Positions 49,096-60,900 of a stretch of 64,000 nt of DNA are shown in pieces; position 1 is the stretch's first letter, and each line of letters starts with the position of its first letter. The notes under the pieces were generated by a model. That model made no database searches, was not told the DNA's origin, and saw only the letters and a program-made list of their open reading frames with translations. Position numbers and translations under genes: made by a program. This DNA is from Rhypophila decipiens (Eukaryota; Ascomycota; Sordariomycetes; Sordariales; Naviculisporaceae), in the NCBI GenBank assembly GCA_033297075.1, contig MU858061.1:361205-425204 (forward strand), written 5' to 3'.

Positions 49096-50454
49096 CTAGA
49101 ACCGCGTGCGCTTTACAGGGCTTGTGGGAAGCGAATCGTCGCCAGATCGCTTGTGGCTCTGGCTCGGAACACCACTCTTAGTCACGCGCCACCCTTCAAA
49201 CGGGCTACGCTTCCCACCGGCCTTTGGCTTGGGGGTCGTATCTGCTGCCCTCTTGGTGCCGAAACGTGTTGTACGTGCTGTCGTGGGCGGTGAAGCAGGA
49301 GCAAATCGTGGAGCTTTCGGAGTAGCAAGATGCTCCTCTGACTCCATCTCCATGGGAGTCAAAGGCTTTTCATGCTTTTCCAAGTCTGCCAAGACGTGAT
49401 CTTCTATGTCAGTCACGGCTTCCTCATCGTCGTCCACTTCCTTTGGCTTCTCCTCTTTCTTGACAGGGAACAGCAGGCGAGGCTTGACAGTAGAGCGGGT
49501 GACACGCGTTTCAACCACGCTCTCTAAACCACCATCGGCTCCATCTACTAGATCGCGGTCGCCAGCTGCTGCCTCTCCATGGTCTGCATACTTGCGGAAG
49601 CTGACCTTGCCACGGCTGGAGGGGGGAATCATGTTAGCTTAGGTCCTTTGGTATAATAGCTGACGAATGAAAGGGGAAATTTCTTACAAGGTGGTCAGGA
49701 TTCCATCAGTTCGTCCCACTGCTTCCTCAACCGGGACTTTGCCTTCACCGGGAATGGTGACCATTTGACGCTTGCTGCGGCGCAAAGTAGGTTGCGGGGG
49801 TGGCGCATTAGGGTTGACATAGAAGGGATTATCCGCACTGCGGTCCACCTCGGGAACACGTTCAGCCGAGTCGGTGTAGATTTGAATAGGCTCATCAACC
49901 TCGTCGTCGGCCGTAAAGCTATCAAAGGCATACTTGGCTGCCCGAACCTTCTTAGGGCTGGGCATGACCTCGACCTCATTGTGGAAGAGATTCCGAGCGA
50001 TAGTCTGGATCTTAGCCTTGTTCTGATCGGTCGGAGGCTTCTGTGGCGTCTTGGCGGGCGTAATAAGCATTCCGCCGGCGCTGGTGGCTGCTGCTCGTCC
50101 ACGCGGGGGCTCAAGTCCACCGAAAACGTCCTCGAGTTTGACACCGGCGACGGCACGACTTGATTGAGTCGCGGGCGTGCGCTTCTTCGTCGGAGAGAGG
50201 GCAGGTGTGCTCATGCTTGATGCCTGATTACGCTTTGTCGGCTTTGGTGATGTGAGGGTTGAACGTTGTTCAGATGGCTTGTTGTGGATTGAGGAACGAG
50301 TGGGTGACGGCGTGCGGTGTTTAGCGCGCTGAGAAATGCGGGCTGATTTGCGCGGAGAGTAGGGGTTCCATGAATCCTCGAAGCCGTGCGCGGGAGCGGG
50401 CGGAGTGTGAATGTCAACAGAGGCCCGTGGTGACGGAGTGTGAAGGACCTCCAT
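49096..50454 (-). CDS. Unrecognised SP/TP-rich basic protein, CDK-substrate-like
   Basis: CDS complement(join(49096..49615, 49688..50454)), 428 residues. I do not recognise the family. The protein looks largely disordered, with many proline-directed sites (LHTPSPRAS, KHRTPSPTRSS, LITPAKTPQK, VMPSPKKVR, PTSPVKRTRF) near basic residues, a pattern typical of cyclin-dependent kinase targets. The segment KIQTIARNLFHNEVEVMPSP and the following KYAFDSFTADDEVDEPIQIY look more conserved. The 72-nt intron (GTAAGA donor, GCTAAC branch) joins ILTTF to RGKVSFRK. It is divergent from DUO1 across 812 bp, which hints at a cell-cycle role; this is inference. Confidence 0.75.
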
Positions 50455-51266
50455 CTTGTCGGGAACAACGGCTTCTAATTGGGCGTAAAAACGGTGCGCG
50501 CACAGTGCTTGACAAACACCAGATGGCTGATAAGTTATAAAGAAAAGTAATAAGGAAGTGTTGCGACAAGTAGAGGGTTCGGATCAAGAAACTCGAGGCA
50601 ACAGATCAAGCGACACAGAATGAGTCGGACCAGGCCAAAGTCGTAATTCGCAGAACGTCTCGTGAAACAAAACCGCGCTCAAATTGAAAATGGTGTCGGC
50701 AGCGAGAAAAAATGTCGATAATAGTGCTCAAAACAAGCGAAAGCTGTAAAACACGCAGAGATGAGGTTCAGAAACGTTGGAGTCGCAGGTCTGGGATGTT
50801 AACTCGAGGTGGATTTCCTGGGGAAGGGTTGGAGAAAGGATGTGAAGTTGTGTTGTCTGAGGAGAAAATGCAGAGAAGGGGCTGGGGGCGGTCTGCAGAG
50901 TTTCTAGCTGCACCTCCAACCAGCCTCCCAGTCCGGGGCGTGCCTTAACCCTGGATTGGCATCCACCACCCCCTGGCCCCTGCACAGTTGGGTTTTAATT
51001 ACCCCTTCGACGCCAAAACGCGAAAAACCCCACATGGTGTCGCGTCTCGACCCTGGTCCTGGCACGTCAGCCCCACCAATCGGCTTGCAACAGCGCATGT
51101 CGGACCAAACACGGCCGACAACAAATGCCCATTGTGCAAACGTCATCCGACAGAAAAGACCACCAGACTGGAGATTGTGCGCCCAACATCCGACCCTGGA
51201 ACTCCACAAAAACATCTCCAGACAACAACCACAATCCGAGTACACGAGAATCCAATTAGCGACACA
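50455..51266. promoter_or_regulatory. Divergent promoter of the CDK-substrate-like gene and DUO1
   Basis: An 812-bp shared upstream region. A CGCGAAA heptamer at 51019-51025 fits the yeast SCB consensus CRCGAAA bound by SBF. It could drive G1/S expression of either gene. This is a single short motif, so support is weak. Confidence 0.3.
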
Positions 51267-52143
51267 ATGGCCGACCGTCATCGCATAGATGGTAGCGACC
51301 AAGAAGACGAAGAGGACGTTTTTGCGTCGCCGTCGCCGTCCAAACCTCCGCGGGGATCTTCGAAGCGCCCCGCAGCAGCACAACAGCAGCCGTCGTCCAC
51401 TACTGCTGAAGGGAGATCCAAGACCCCAACAACGACCCCAGCCAATCAGAACACGCGGTTCGACACCCAAGAAACCCGTGAGGCTGCATTGCGCCGGGAG
51501 CTGGAAGGGGTCCGGAACATCAACCAGGTCATTGAGGGTGTCATTGGGACGCTGGAACGAGCCAAGGGGAACATGGGCGTATGTCCTTCTTTAAATCAAA
51601 CTAGCTTATCCCGTTTCAAAATAATAACAATGTTTTTCAAACCGCATATAGACTGTCTCCCAAACCGTCAACAACGCATCAACCCTCCTCAACACCTGGA
51701 CCCGGATCCTCTCACAGACAGAGCACAACCAGCGACTGATACTGAATCCCAACTGGAAAGGGTCGACACAGGATCTACAGGATATTGAGAACGAGGCTAT
51801 TCAGAAACAGCAGGAAGCCGAGCGACAGGCGGCCGAGCGGGAGCGGAGGAGGGAAGAAGCACGGAGGAAGGCCGAGGAAGAGGAGAGGAAGCGGACAGCT
51901 GGCGTCCCTGTACAGAGGTCGGGTTCAGTCCGGGGAAGCTCGGTTCGTGGGAGTCGCGGGATTGCTAGAGGCAGAGGAGGGCTCACACGGGGCGGCGCGC
52001 CGGTGGCTGCGCGGACGGATAGCGGACAGTCGTCGACGTACGGGACTTCAAGGACGACGTCGGGAATAGGAAGGGGATTTGGGAGTACGAGAGGCACGAG
52101 GGGTGGTACGGGCACTGGTACGAGAGGTACTAGTAGGCCGTGA
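51267..52143 (+). CDS. DUO1: DASH/Dam1 complex subunit DUO1
   Basis: Kinetochore subunit of the fungal DASH ring that couples chromosomes to microtubule plus ends. CDS join(51267..51578, 51652..52143), 267 residues. The conserved Duo1 core spans the splice site: REAALRRELEGVRNINQVIE, GVIGTLERAKGNM, then TVSQTVNNASTLLNTWTRIL and NQRLILNPNWKGSTQD. A Glu/Arg-rich coiled-coil segment follows (about residues 155-190), then a basic RG/TG-rich tail that may touch microtubules. The 73-nt intron (GTATGT donor) is phase 0. An open frame extends upstream of the ATG, but the conserved protein begins MADRHRIDGSDQEDEEDVFA. Confidence 0.93.
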
Positions 52144-52378
52144 GGTGATCGAGTGGATGATGGGCATATATGTCTTTTTATACATTTGTGAACATATTAT
52201 GGGGTCCATCAAGGTTCCCGAATTACAAACGTTGATGATACCATCCAATGAAGCCAATTCCAGCCAAAAACGCCCGGAGATCCACCCAACCCGTTACTGA
52301 TATCGAAATCCAAATAACCTTAAATCCTCCCGTCCTATAAATACAAACACAAAGAAGCGGACCTCAAATACTCCTATC

Positions 52379-53713
52379 CTATGTTTTCTTCTTGAAAAAC
52401 TCACTCAACTTCTTCATCCCGCTCGTATTCACCTTCTGCAGTTGTTTCACCCCCCGACTCGTGTTCGCCTTCTTGACTTTATCTTCATCTTCCTTCTTTT
52501 TCCTCTTCTCGGCCCGCTCGTCGTCTTCTTCGTCGCGCGTCCTCTTGCGCGAGTAATCAGTTGTTGCCCTTGCAGCAGCTGCTTTCTGGCGAAGCTCGGC
52601 CAGTTTGGCCAGGTATTCTTCTTGAGGCTTGAAGAGTAGTACTTCTTCTGTTGTGGATGAACCACCACAGCCGGATAGTAGCTGGGTTTTTAGGGCTTTG
52701 GAAAGGGATGGGGGGAGGTAGCTGGAGCAGATGAAGTCGAATGAGATTTTCAATTTCTGGAGCGAGATTACTTCGGGCGGGGCGGTTATTGCGTTTGTTA
52801 CTTCCTGGGGGAATTCGGATAGTATAGAGGTTGCGGCGGTTGAGGCGTCGGAAACGGTTGATGAGGTTGTTTCCACGGATGATTGGGAGTCGGTTGATTC
52901 CAGGGAAGGGGTGGTTGTGCCCGAGGAAACAACAGCATCTTCTGATGAGGATGCAGCAGCCTGAGTACTTCTCACACCTAAGATGGGAGCTTCCAGCGCT
53001 TTGGCGACGAATTTGTCTGCCATGCTTTTGGGCAGACCGTGGTTGGCCATGCGCTTTGCCTTGGAGAGGATCTCGGAGAGGAGCTTTGTCTCGTTCAGGC
53101 GAAACATTTGCTCGTCGCCTGCTTCGACTGTGTCGCATACCGAGGCCATTCGGGATTCGACGAGTTGGCGGGTCTTGGGCCAGGAGAGAATCTCGGACAG
53201 ATGGTTGTGTGCCTCGCTGTCGGGGATTTCTGATATGGAGTCAAAGTAATCGTCGCTGGAGAGGAACATGCGTTTCTTGTCGGCCGAGTCTTTGGCCACT
53301 AGGGCGGGCAGGACCAAGAAGAGAGGGTCGATGGCGGTTGCTATGTAGAGATCTGCGCCTTTTGTGACTTGGGTTTCTGATTTGGTGCCATTTTCACTTT
53401 CTGTCTGAGGTTTTCCTTCGATAAGCCAGCTCCGCGGCGTGGTCTTTGGCGCCGCGATTTTGGTGAACTCAAAGAAGCCTGCTTCGGGGCAGACGAGGTA
53501 CCGCGTTGGCCTGGAGTACCGGGGGTTTTGTAGTGTGACAATTCTTGCTTCGGAGGTCGCCTTCTTGGGGAGAATGAATACCCTCGGGGGACTCCGGGTT
53601 GCTTCTGGGAGCGTGTATGTGGCTTTGCTGCTGGCTGATGTTGATGCTCCTGCTTTTGCGCCTTTCGTTTCTGCCTCTGAGCCCGCAGCTTTGGTTGACC
53701 TTGTCCTGGCCAT
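52379..53713 (-). CDS. RNH202: Ribonuclease H2 subunit B
   Basis: Non-catalytic subunit of the heterotrimeric RNase H2, which removes ribonucleotides and RNA-DNA hybrids from DNA. Single exon, 444 residues. The start is the ATG at 53713 (MARTRSTKAAG); an in-frame extension upstream to 53794 is not needed. The N-terminal triple-barrel part carries VFILPKKATSEARIVTLQN and RYLVCPEAGFFEFTKIAAP, signatures of the Ydr279/RNH2B family. A Ser/Thr-rich spacer and helical region follow. The basic C-terminus ends GMKKLSEFFKKKT, which resembles a PCNA-interacting (PIP) box like that of human RNASEH2B. It is divergent from MCM10. Confidence 0.9.
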   Translation of the reverse strand: MARTRSTKAAGSEAETKGAKAGASTSASSKATYTLPEATRSPPRVFILPKKATSEARIVTLQNPRYSRPTRYLVCPEAGFFEFTKIAAPKTTPRSWLIEGKPQTESENGTKSETQVTKGADLYIATAIDPLFLVLPALVAKDSADKKRMFLSSDDYFDSISEIPDSEAHNHLSEILSWPKTRQLVESRMASVCDTVEAGDEQMFRLNETKLLSEILSKAKRMANHGLPKSMADKFVAKALEAPILGVRSTQAAASSSEDAVVSSGTTTPSLESTDSQSSVETTSSTVSDASTAATSILSEFPQEVTNAITAPPEVISLQKLKISFDFICSSYLPPSLSKALKTQLLSGCGGSSTTEEVLLFKPQEEYLAKLAELRQKAAAARATTDYSRKRTRDEEDDERAEKRKKKEDEDKVKKANTSRGVKQLQKVNTSGMKKLSEFFKKKT

Positions 53714-54487
53714 GATGAATTGCCGAGGAAATGGTGTACATATGATTCTCGGGCCTGCAGTAGATATCAATTGACCGCAAAGTTCCAAGTTCACATATGT
53801 ATGTTTGCTCTTTGTTTGTTGGTGCTAGTGTTTGTCCCCAGGGGCTCAAAGTCACTTATTCAATGCTGCCCCACACCCCTGTCCAATTTGACGCGACTTT
53901 GACGCGCTAGACCCCCGTCACAATGCTACTCAACGCATGATGTAACCGCGTTTTTTTGGCTTTCACCCACGCGTTCCAAACCTTATCGATACGGGCCGTT
54001 CACTACATTCGGTTGGAACCTTGACTATCCGTCACTCAGGCAAGCAACTCCGAACGTCTTTTTTCTGTTCATTCGTTTTTCCCTTTACGGAAGTAGGGTT
54101 ATTTTTTGTTTGGGAGTTTACTTCGGATATTGCATGCATATGGCATTCTCTTTTTACATTTGAATTCCCGGGTGTGTTTTCGTTGCTAGATGCTGCTGCT
54201 GCTCCTCCTGCGGTCTCCCGGAAAGAATGTCCTCGTTGTACCACATTAATTGGATATTATAACGGGGATCCTTGCACAACCCGGAACACAACCAGGCCTT
54301 GGACCTGCCTCTCAAGCTTCCTTTCCAAGCTAAAGCTATACCTTTTGTCAATCGTTTTGGCTCTTTTTCTTCCATTTCTGTGACACCTTTCGGGCACCCC
54401 TCATTTGCGCACAGATAGCGTCCCTTGGATCGCATTTCTTCTTCAAGACGACCTTGCCCGGAACTGCCACTCACACATCTTTCAGCC
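53714..54487. promoter_or_regulatory. RNH202/MCM10 divergent promoter with MCB-like boxes
   Basis: A 774-bp shared promoter. It contains one perfect MCB (ACGCGT, 53969-53974) and two near matches, ACGCGA (53891-53896) and ACGCGC (53902-53907). MCB boxes are bound by the MBF G1/S transcription factor in yeasts. Both flanking genes act in DNA replication. Confidence 0.5.
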
Positions 54488-57079
54488 ATGACGACACAAT
54501 GGCCCCCTCGGTCGCCTCACGAGGCGTTGCTTAGCAGCCCCGGAGGGCGCGAGCGAATGCGCCGTCTCGCTGAGCGCCAGTCTCCGACCCCATCACCATC
54601 CAAACTCCGAAACTCGCGGACCACCGGAGCGAATGACTTGCCCGACCCATTCGCGGACGACATGGACGTGGATGAGGAAGAGGAAGAGGACGAGGAGATG
54701 TTGCAGCTGAAACTGCAAGCGATCCAGGCGCGGATGAAGCTCAAGAAACTGCAGGCGGCAAAGGCAACCCAGAAGAAACCGGCGGCGGCAGCAGTTGCGG
54801 CTTCAAATCCGAGTGCGACGAACGGACAGAGAGCGGAGGTCCCGTCGAGGGCCAGCAATGCGACAGCGAAACCACAAGGACTTGCTATTCAATCGAAACT
54901 TGCAGCGGCGCGGGATAGGATGGAGAGCGGACCAGCCCAGAAGAACAACCCCGGTGCTGGTTTCGAGGTTCCCGCATCACCAGTACGAAAGGCCCGGACC
55001 AACACGGCAGAGCTACAGACTTCTCCCCAGAGGATATTACTAGGGATCGACAAAGGCCGGAAAGCGACAGAGATGTCGTTGAAACGAGCGCCCAGTATGA
55101 GAAAGCTCACCGATGATGCGCCGCGACAAGGAGGCGGTGGTTATCTGCGGAGATCAAATACCGTCGGCGGTCAAGCGAGCGCCCCCTCCAAGCCATTAAG
55201 CTTCAACGAGCGACTAGCCGCCTCGCGAGTAGAGGAAACAAGTCGGCAAGAAAAGCAAAAACGAATCCAACAAGTCCGAACCAAAGCATTCAGCGTCGGC
55301 AAGCAGGAAATGGAAGACTACAAATCCAGGGCAGTCGATCTCCCAGACATGCCCGACGAAGCACCGGAATATACGCGAGAAGATATCCTAGCAGGGAAGA
55401 AAGTCCCTCGGCGTAGCGCAGAAGACCCCTTCAGCAGCAGCACAACAGGCGAAGAAACCGCCTCCTTCGAAGCATACTCGGGCCTGCACCTCTCAAAGCG
55501 AATCCTCCCACATAAAGTCCTTACCCGCGCAATAACCGGTAAAAAGACCTACGTCCTCAAGGACCTCCTCCGCCAAGTCAAATCCCCCGATTGGTCTCTC
55601 CCCGACGTAGAAGCCGACATTGTGGTCTTTGCAATCATAGCCAACAAGTCCGATCCGAAATCTCACCGCCCAACACCAGGAAAGGACCAATCTGACAGAG
55701 GCAAATACATGGTCATCACGCTCGTCGACCTAACCTACGAGGTCGACCTCTTCTTGTTTAATTCTGGGTTTGATCGCTTCTGGAAACTTACTCCGGGAAC
55801 TGTCTTGGCGATTCTGAATCCGAACATCATGCCCCCACCCCAAGGGCGCGAAGATACAGGCCGTTTTGGGCTTGTGATAAACAGCGATGAGGATACCATT
55901 CTTGAAATCGGCGCCGCGAGGGATCTAGGTTATTGCAAATCCGTCAAGAAAGACGGCACGTTGTGCAGTTCCTGGGTTAACGCCAGAAGATCAGAGTACT
56001 GCGAGTTCCACACCAATGAGGCGATACGCAAGGCACAAGCGGGCAGAGCTGAGCTTAACCAAATGGGCTTTGGTGGCGGGGAGCGGCATAAAAAGAATAG
56101 CAAAGAGGTTTGGCTGCAGAAGAAAAAGGACGCGGAAACAAAACTGGGGAAATATGATCGTAGCACGGGCAGTCATTACTTTGTTAGCCGGGGATCTTCG
56201 AGCGCAGCGGAGCTGATAGATGATGAGGGGTTTGTGGACCGTGTTGAACGGGAAGAGGTGTTGAAACGACGGCTGAAAGAGAAGGAAAGGGAGCGGGAAC
56301 TTGCGAAGAAGTTGGCGCAGCTTGGGGCTGGCGCGGGGAAGGATTATATGTCTAGAGCGGCGGAGGCTCCTTCCGAGAAGAGTTCGGGGCTGTTGAAGTC
56401 TAGACGGCGTGGGGAGAGCGGGAGTACCGCTGCAGGACTGGGGTCGAGTGTTTCGTCGGGGACTTCGGCTGGACTTGCGAGTGCCGCGAGCTTTTCCTCG
56501 CAGACTGCTGGAGTCCCTGGGTTGCCGGGCCAGGGCGGGCAAAGGTGGGACGCGAGAGCTCTAGGCTTGGTGGGCAAGCGAGGCGACGGGTTGAGCCAAA
56601 AGGTCGAACTTGGTCCCCCGCTCAAGCGTAAACGGCCCGAGTCATCTGCGTCAAGCTCAACTACTACACATGAGGCATCTTCCTCGGCAGGAGGAGGAGG
56701 AGGGATGAGTGGCAAGAACGGCGCGGCATACGGATGGGGCTCAGAGCTGCGGACCAAATTGGGGCGGATGAAGGAGGGCGAGAGGCTGGATGGACGGATA
56801 ATGACTGCAGAGAGCGGTAACAAAGTGAGTATACAGCCGAGTATATCCTTCCCGCCGCCTACTACTGCCACGACAGCAGATGGAGGAGGAGGAGGAAGAG
56901 GAAATCGTGCATCGTCGCCTGTCAGGAAAAAGACACGGTTCGTCACGGACAAGGGGATTCGAGAGGCTGGGCGCGAGAGTCTGGGCGAATCTCTTTCTGT
57001 GGTGGCCACGAAACTTGGTAACCGGCGCCAGGTGGTTCTGGACGATAGTGACGATGATGATTTGATTGTTGTCAAATAG
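54488..57079 (+). CDS. MCM10: Replication initiation factor MCM10
   Basis: Replication factor that activates the CMG helicase and loads polymerase alpha. Single exon, 863 residues. The start is the ATG at 54488; an upstream in-frame TTG region is leader. The N-terminal third is disordered, with an acidic patch and a coiled-coil stretch (about residues 70-110). The OB-fold region contains KYMVITLVDLTYEVDLFLF and the following FGLVI. The CCCH zinc finger is at about residues 480-510 (DLGYCKSVKKDGTLC...YCEFH), the family hallmark. The C-terminal part is rich in Ser/Gly and basic clusters (LKRKRPES, VRKKTRF) and ends with an acidic VVLDDSDDDDLIVVK tail. It converges on DNA2. Confidence 0.95.
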   Translation: MTTQWPPRSPHEALLSSPGGRERMRRLAERQSPTPSPSKLRNSRTTGANDLPDPFADDMDVDEEEEEDEEMLQLKLQAIQARMKLKKLQAAKATQKKPAAAAVAASNPSATNGQRAEVPSRASNATAKPQGLAIQSKLAAARDRMESGPAQKNNPGAGFEVPASPVRKARTNTAELQTSPQRILLGIDKGRKATEMSLKRAPSMRKLTDDAPRQGGGGYLRRSNTVGGQASAPSKPLSFNERLAASRVEETSRQEKQKRIQQVRTKAFSVGKQEMEDYKSRAVDLPDMPDEAPEYTREDILAGKKVPRRSAEDPFSSSTTGEETASFEAYSGLHLSKRILPHKVLTRAITGKKTYVLKDLLRQVKSPDWSLPDVEADIVVFAIIANKSDPKSHRPTPGKDQSDRGKYMVITLVDLTYEVDLFLFNSGFDRFWKLTPGTVLAILNPNIMPPPQGREDTGRFGLVINSDEDTILEIGAARDLGYCKSVKKDGTLCSSWVNARRSEYCEFHTNEAIRKAQAGRAELNQMGFGGGERHKKNSKEVWLQKKKDAETKLGKYDRSTGSHYFVSRGSSSAAELIDDEGFVDRVEREEVLKRRLKEKERERELAKKLAQLGAGAGKDYMSRAAEAPSEKSSGLLKSRRRGESGSTAAGLGSSVSSGTSAGLASAASFSSQTAGVPGLPGQGGQRWDARALGLVGKRGDGLSQKVELGPPLKRKRPESSASSSTTTHEASSSAGGGGGMSGKNGAAYGWGSELRTKLGRMKEGERLDGRIMTAESGNKVSIQPSISFPPPTTATTADGGGGGRGNRASSPVRKKTRFVTDKGIREAGRESLGESLSVVATKLGNRRQVVLDDSDDDDLIVVK

Positions 57080-57976
57080 TACCGGTTCGACGTTTGGCGT
57101 TTAGGCTAGAGGCGGAATAGTGTATGGATGGCTAGAATCTTTCTTGCATGTACAGGTTTGTGTACTACTTGGTACTATCTGTATAAGGGTACTCTACTTG
57201 GATTTATTTACCTGGCCTGATGACCATGGCCTCTAGCAGCTCTTTGATATATGCGTGGCGCGATATATATTTGAGTTTGTGATAAGCATGAGCAACTTGT
57301 ATAACATTCAATGAACCAAAGAGAAGAACTTTTGTGTTAGTATAGGCATCTAATACGGTGTCAAAGGTTGTGTTGATATCATTTGCTCTTTCAACCGTTA
57401 GAAGATCGACATGATATCAAAAGGACGGGAATGATGGACGCCGAAGAAACAATAGAGTAGGTACATACCCATAATGCAATCAGAAGCAATGAAAGCCACA
57501 TGGACATCCGCTCCAACAATAACATTGAAAACAAACAAGTCCAGCAAGCATTGACCCCAAGATATAATACATACATGACCAGTAATGAATATGATTATAT
57601 GCTAGGTATGTCTTGCTAATCCATAATTCACTTCACTCCAATCTCATCTATCATGAGAACGATGATATGCTCCTCCCAAGATCATCACCAATAAATACTG
57701 AAAAGAAAAAGAGAAAAAAAGAGAATCCTTCATGGCGTCAACTCCCAACAAGTTGACCCAAACAACCAAGCCAATAACAGTTACAATATCCATACGGTAG
57801 CTAAGTAAGTAACATGAAGTAAGTACCCATAAACAAACGATACTTTTTCTATTCCATCCACTCGCCTGTCTGGCTGCCTGTCTGTATTCATAAAGAAAAC
57901 TGCTCCTTCTTCTGTTCCGCAGTGCCCCAAACCATGATATCACAAGGGGGCAGCCACGTGCAGTAGACAAGGCCTC
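57080..57976. other. Convergent MCM10/DNA2 intergenic region
   Basis: About 0.9 kb of 3'UTR-type, A+T-rich sequence with no gene-like frame. Confidence 0.5.
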
Positions 57977-60900
57977 TCAATATCCGCCATTAGCCAAGTC
58001 ATTCAAGATATCCCTCAAAACAGGCTTGCCCTTGAGGATAGCCCGGCCCCCGACCCGAGCCCTCTTGACAGCAGCACCACCACTATAATTATTCTTGCCG
58101 CCCCCCGACGAAGAAGAAGAAGACCCCCGTGGTGGTGGAACATTCTCATTGTTGCCCGGCATGACGACTTCCCTCGACAACAACTGCGGTCCCCTGCGTC
58201 TCTTTTCGCCGACGCCGACCACCTTCTTGGGTTCCCTCGTCCTGCTGTTGTTCATTCCACTTGCCGCCGCCGTCGTCGTCGTCGAGTTGGTTCCTCCTCT
58301 GGCGGCCTTCATGTTCGTCGTAGCGGCAGTCGTAGTAGTACAAGGTTGCTCCTCAACGACGCTGTCACTCGAAGTAACTACCATCTTGGATCCGCTCGTC
58401 GTCGTCCTCGCCATGGCATTAAACCTAGTAAAAGGCTGCTCCCGGGGCACAGCCTCGCAAGTCCCCTCCTCATCCTCCCAACTTCCCCGCCCAACAATTT
58501 CCTCCTCCTCCATCTGCCCTCCCATATCAACTTCCGGCCCAGTCACAACCTGAGAAACCTTGGAAACCGCCGGCGGCGGTGGCGGTGCAGAAAACGGCAT
58601 GGGCCCATCAAACAAATGCCCCTCCAACGCCCCAGGTCTTAAATCATACACCCACCCTCGTCCCTCCATCATGCTCATAAACCGCACCAACATCTCGTCC
58701 TTGCCCGCCCCGCCCAGTGTACTCCTGCTCCCAACCACCAACAACTTAGTCTTGGCCCTCGTAAAAGCGACGTTGATCCTCCTCCAATCCTTCAGCAATT
58801 CTCCAATGCTGCACTGCTCGTTGCTCCTCACCAGCGACAGCACAACCACATCCTTGTCCCGCCCCTGGAACCGATCCGCCGTGTGCATCTCTATGTTGGG
58901 CGACGGCATCCCGCCGGCGGCGGCATGAGAAGACGTCGATGATGCAGTGCCGGATAATGTTCCCTTGACGGCATGTTTTAATAGAGCTAGCTGGGAGCGG
59001 TAGTGCGTCATTACGCCGATTTCTTCGGCTGGTACACCGACGGTCAGAAGGGCATCGACTAGTTGCGCGACTACTTTTGCTTCACAGGGGTTGACGATCC
59101 TGTTGCCTTTTGCTTCTTCGCGGCTGTCGGGGAGAAGGTCCGTATTGATGAATCGGACGCGGATTTCTGGGTCGAGGAGGTCGCGCAGCCAGCAGGTTCC
59201 TTTTTGGGGGCCGGGGCAGAATGCGGGTTGGCGTTGTTGTTTTCTGGGAGAGAGCATGGATGGATTGTTGAGATGGCGATGCCTCAGGGCGTTCATGTTG
59301 GGGATTGACAGGCTTGCGAAACGGAGACTCTCGGTGCCGCATTTCAGACGGCCGTTGTAGATGAGCGCGTTGGAGAGGCCCATGATGTCCTCGCACATGC
59401 GGTACTGATGCTCCAGGTTGACCACGCTCTCGGGGTGTTTATCCGAGAGGAGCTTGAACAGCGAGATGTCGAGCCCCCCTTCCAGGGCTTCCTTGTTTTG
59501 GACGAGCGGGGGGAGCTGATTGTGGTCGCCTACGAGGACAAAAGTGTTGGCCATCCGGATTGGGCCTAGACAGATGGGAAGTGTGATCTGCGAGGCTTCG
59601 TCGACGATGCAGTAGTCAAAGGTGCGCTTCTGGAAGAGCGGATGGTTGATGCCCAGACATGTGGTGGCTACTACGGGGGACCTGAGCCACGCCTGCTCGA
59701 TCTCTTCAAACGATTCCATGGGCTGCTGGGCGATGGTGACAAAGTCCCGCACCTCTGGGTGGATCTTGGCCGCTGCCCCGAGTCTCAAGATGGGCACCTT
59801 GTCGTGCTTCAGCTTGAGCAGGATGTTGTCCACTGCGGTATGGGTGTACGAGGTCAGCAGGACACTCTTGCCTTGTCCGATCAGAGCCCGAATGATATGT
59901 GCGATGGTCGTGGTTTTCCCTGTACCAGGCATTCCGAGGACCAGGGCATAATCCTCGGCGCTCATGACCTTTTCGACCGCAGCAATTTGGTCCGAGTTCA
60001 GACTGTCGCTGCCATGGGCATTGACATGGTATTGCGTAGCCTTTTGCTTGGCTTTTGGCGGCTCGAGATCGACAACAAGTCGACGTGCCTTGATGGCTCC
60101 AGGCGAGCTGTTGGTCATAATCTGGACCAGGTTATTGCGAACAGTTGCCATGCCGTTGCTGAACTCGTCCTTGTCTAACCTGTACCGAATCACAGGCTCT
60201 TCGGCCTCTTCGGCCTCATTGGTCTTGGGTTCTTCGGGTCCGGTGGCCATGATGCTAGCAAAGACCTGGTTGTCGACCTCGTTGAATCCAGGCTGCCGGA
60301 TGCGAGCATTATGCAATCTCCTGTCCACCGCCACACTGATCCTATGCTTCTGCACAGCAGTCACGTACCCAAGTGCCAGAGCAAAGTGCCCCTGCTCATC
60401 GGATATGACGATCGCCTCTCCAACATTCAGCTGCGAGTCAAAAAAGGAAAATTTAGGCGGCGGGTTTTCCTTGATGAGTGTGTACGAAAATCGATTGATC
60501 TTGGATTCGGTGAGGTCCTCGGACCCGGAACCGGCCTCGAGGATGACGTTAGAGAAGCAACGACCCACTTTCTCACGTTCTGTGCTGATCATGGTCCACA
60601 ACTCTCTGCGCAGTTTCTGGCTCTCCTTTTCTTCCTTGGTCAGGAGATCCTCCCACTTCAAGAAAAATTCCTTGTGTACGGGAGTCAAATGCTTGATAAC
60701 CTGGTCGAACTTCTGGCCGAGTGCACTGGTCTCGCCATCCCCATCGTCGGCAAGCTTGTGGTAGATGAAACAGGAGGCCTGATCATAGCATTTTCCGCAA
60801 GCATGGGCATTCTTCTTCATGGGCGGAAGCTGAACACTCCGCTCCCGGATATGACAGGCGAGCTGGTTGCGCTGCATAATCATATGGCGGAGCTCCTGCT

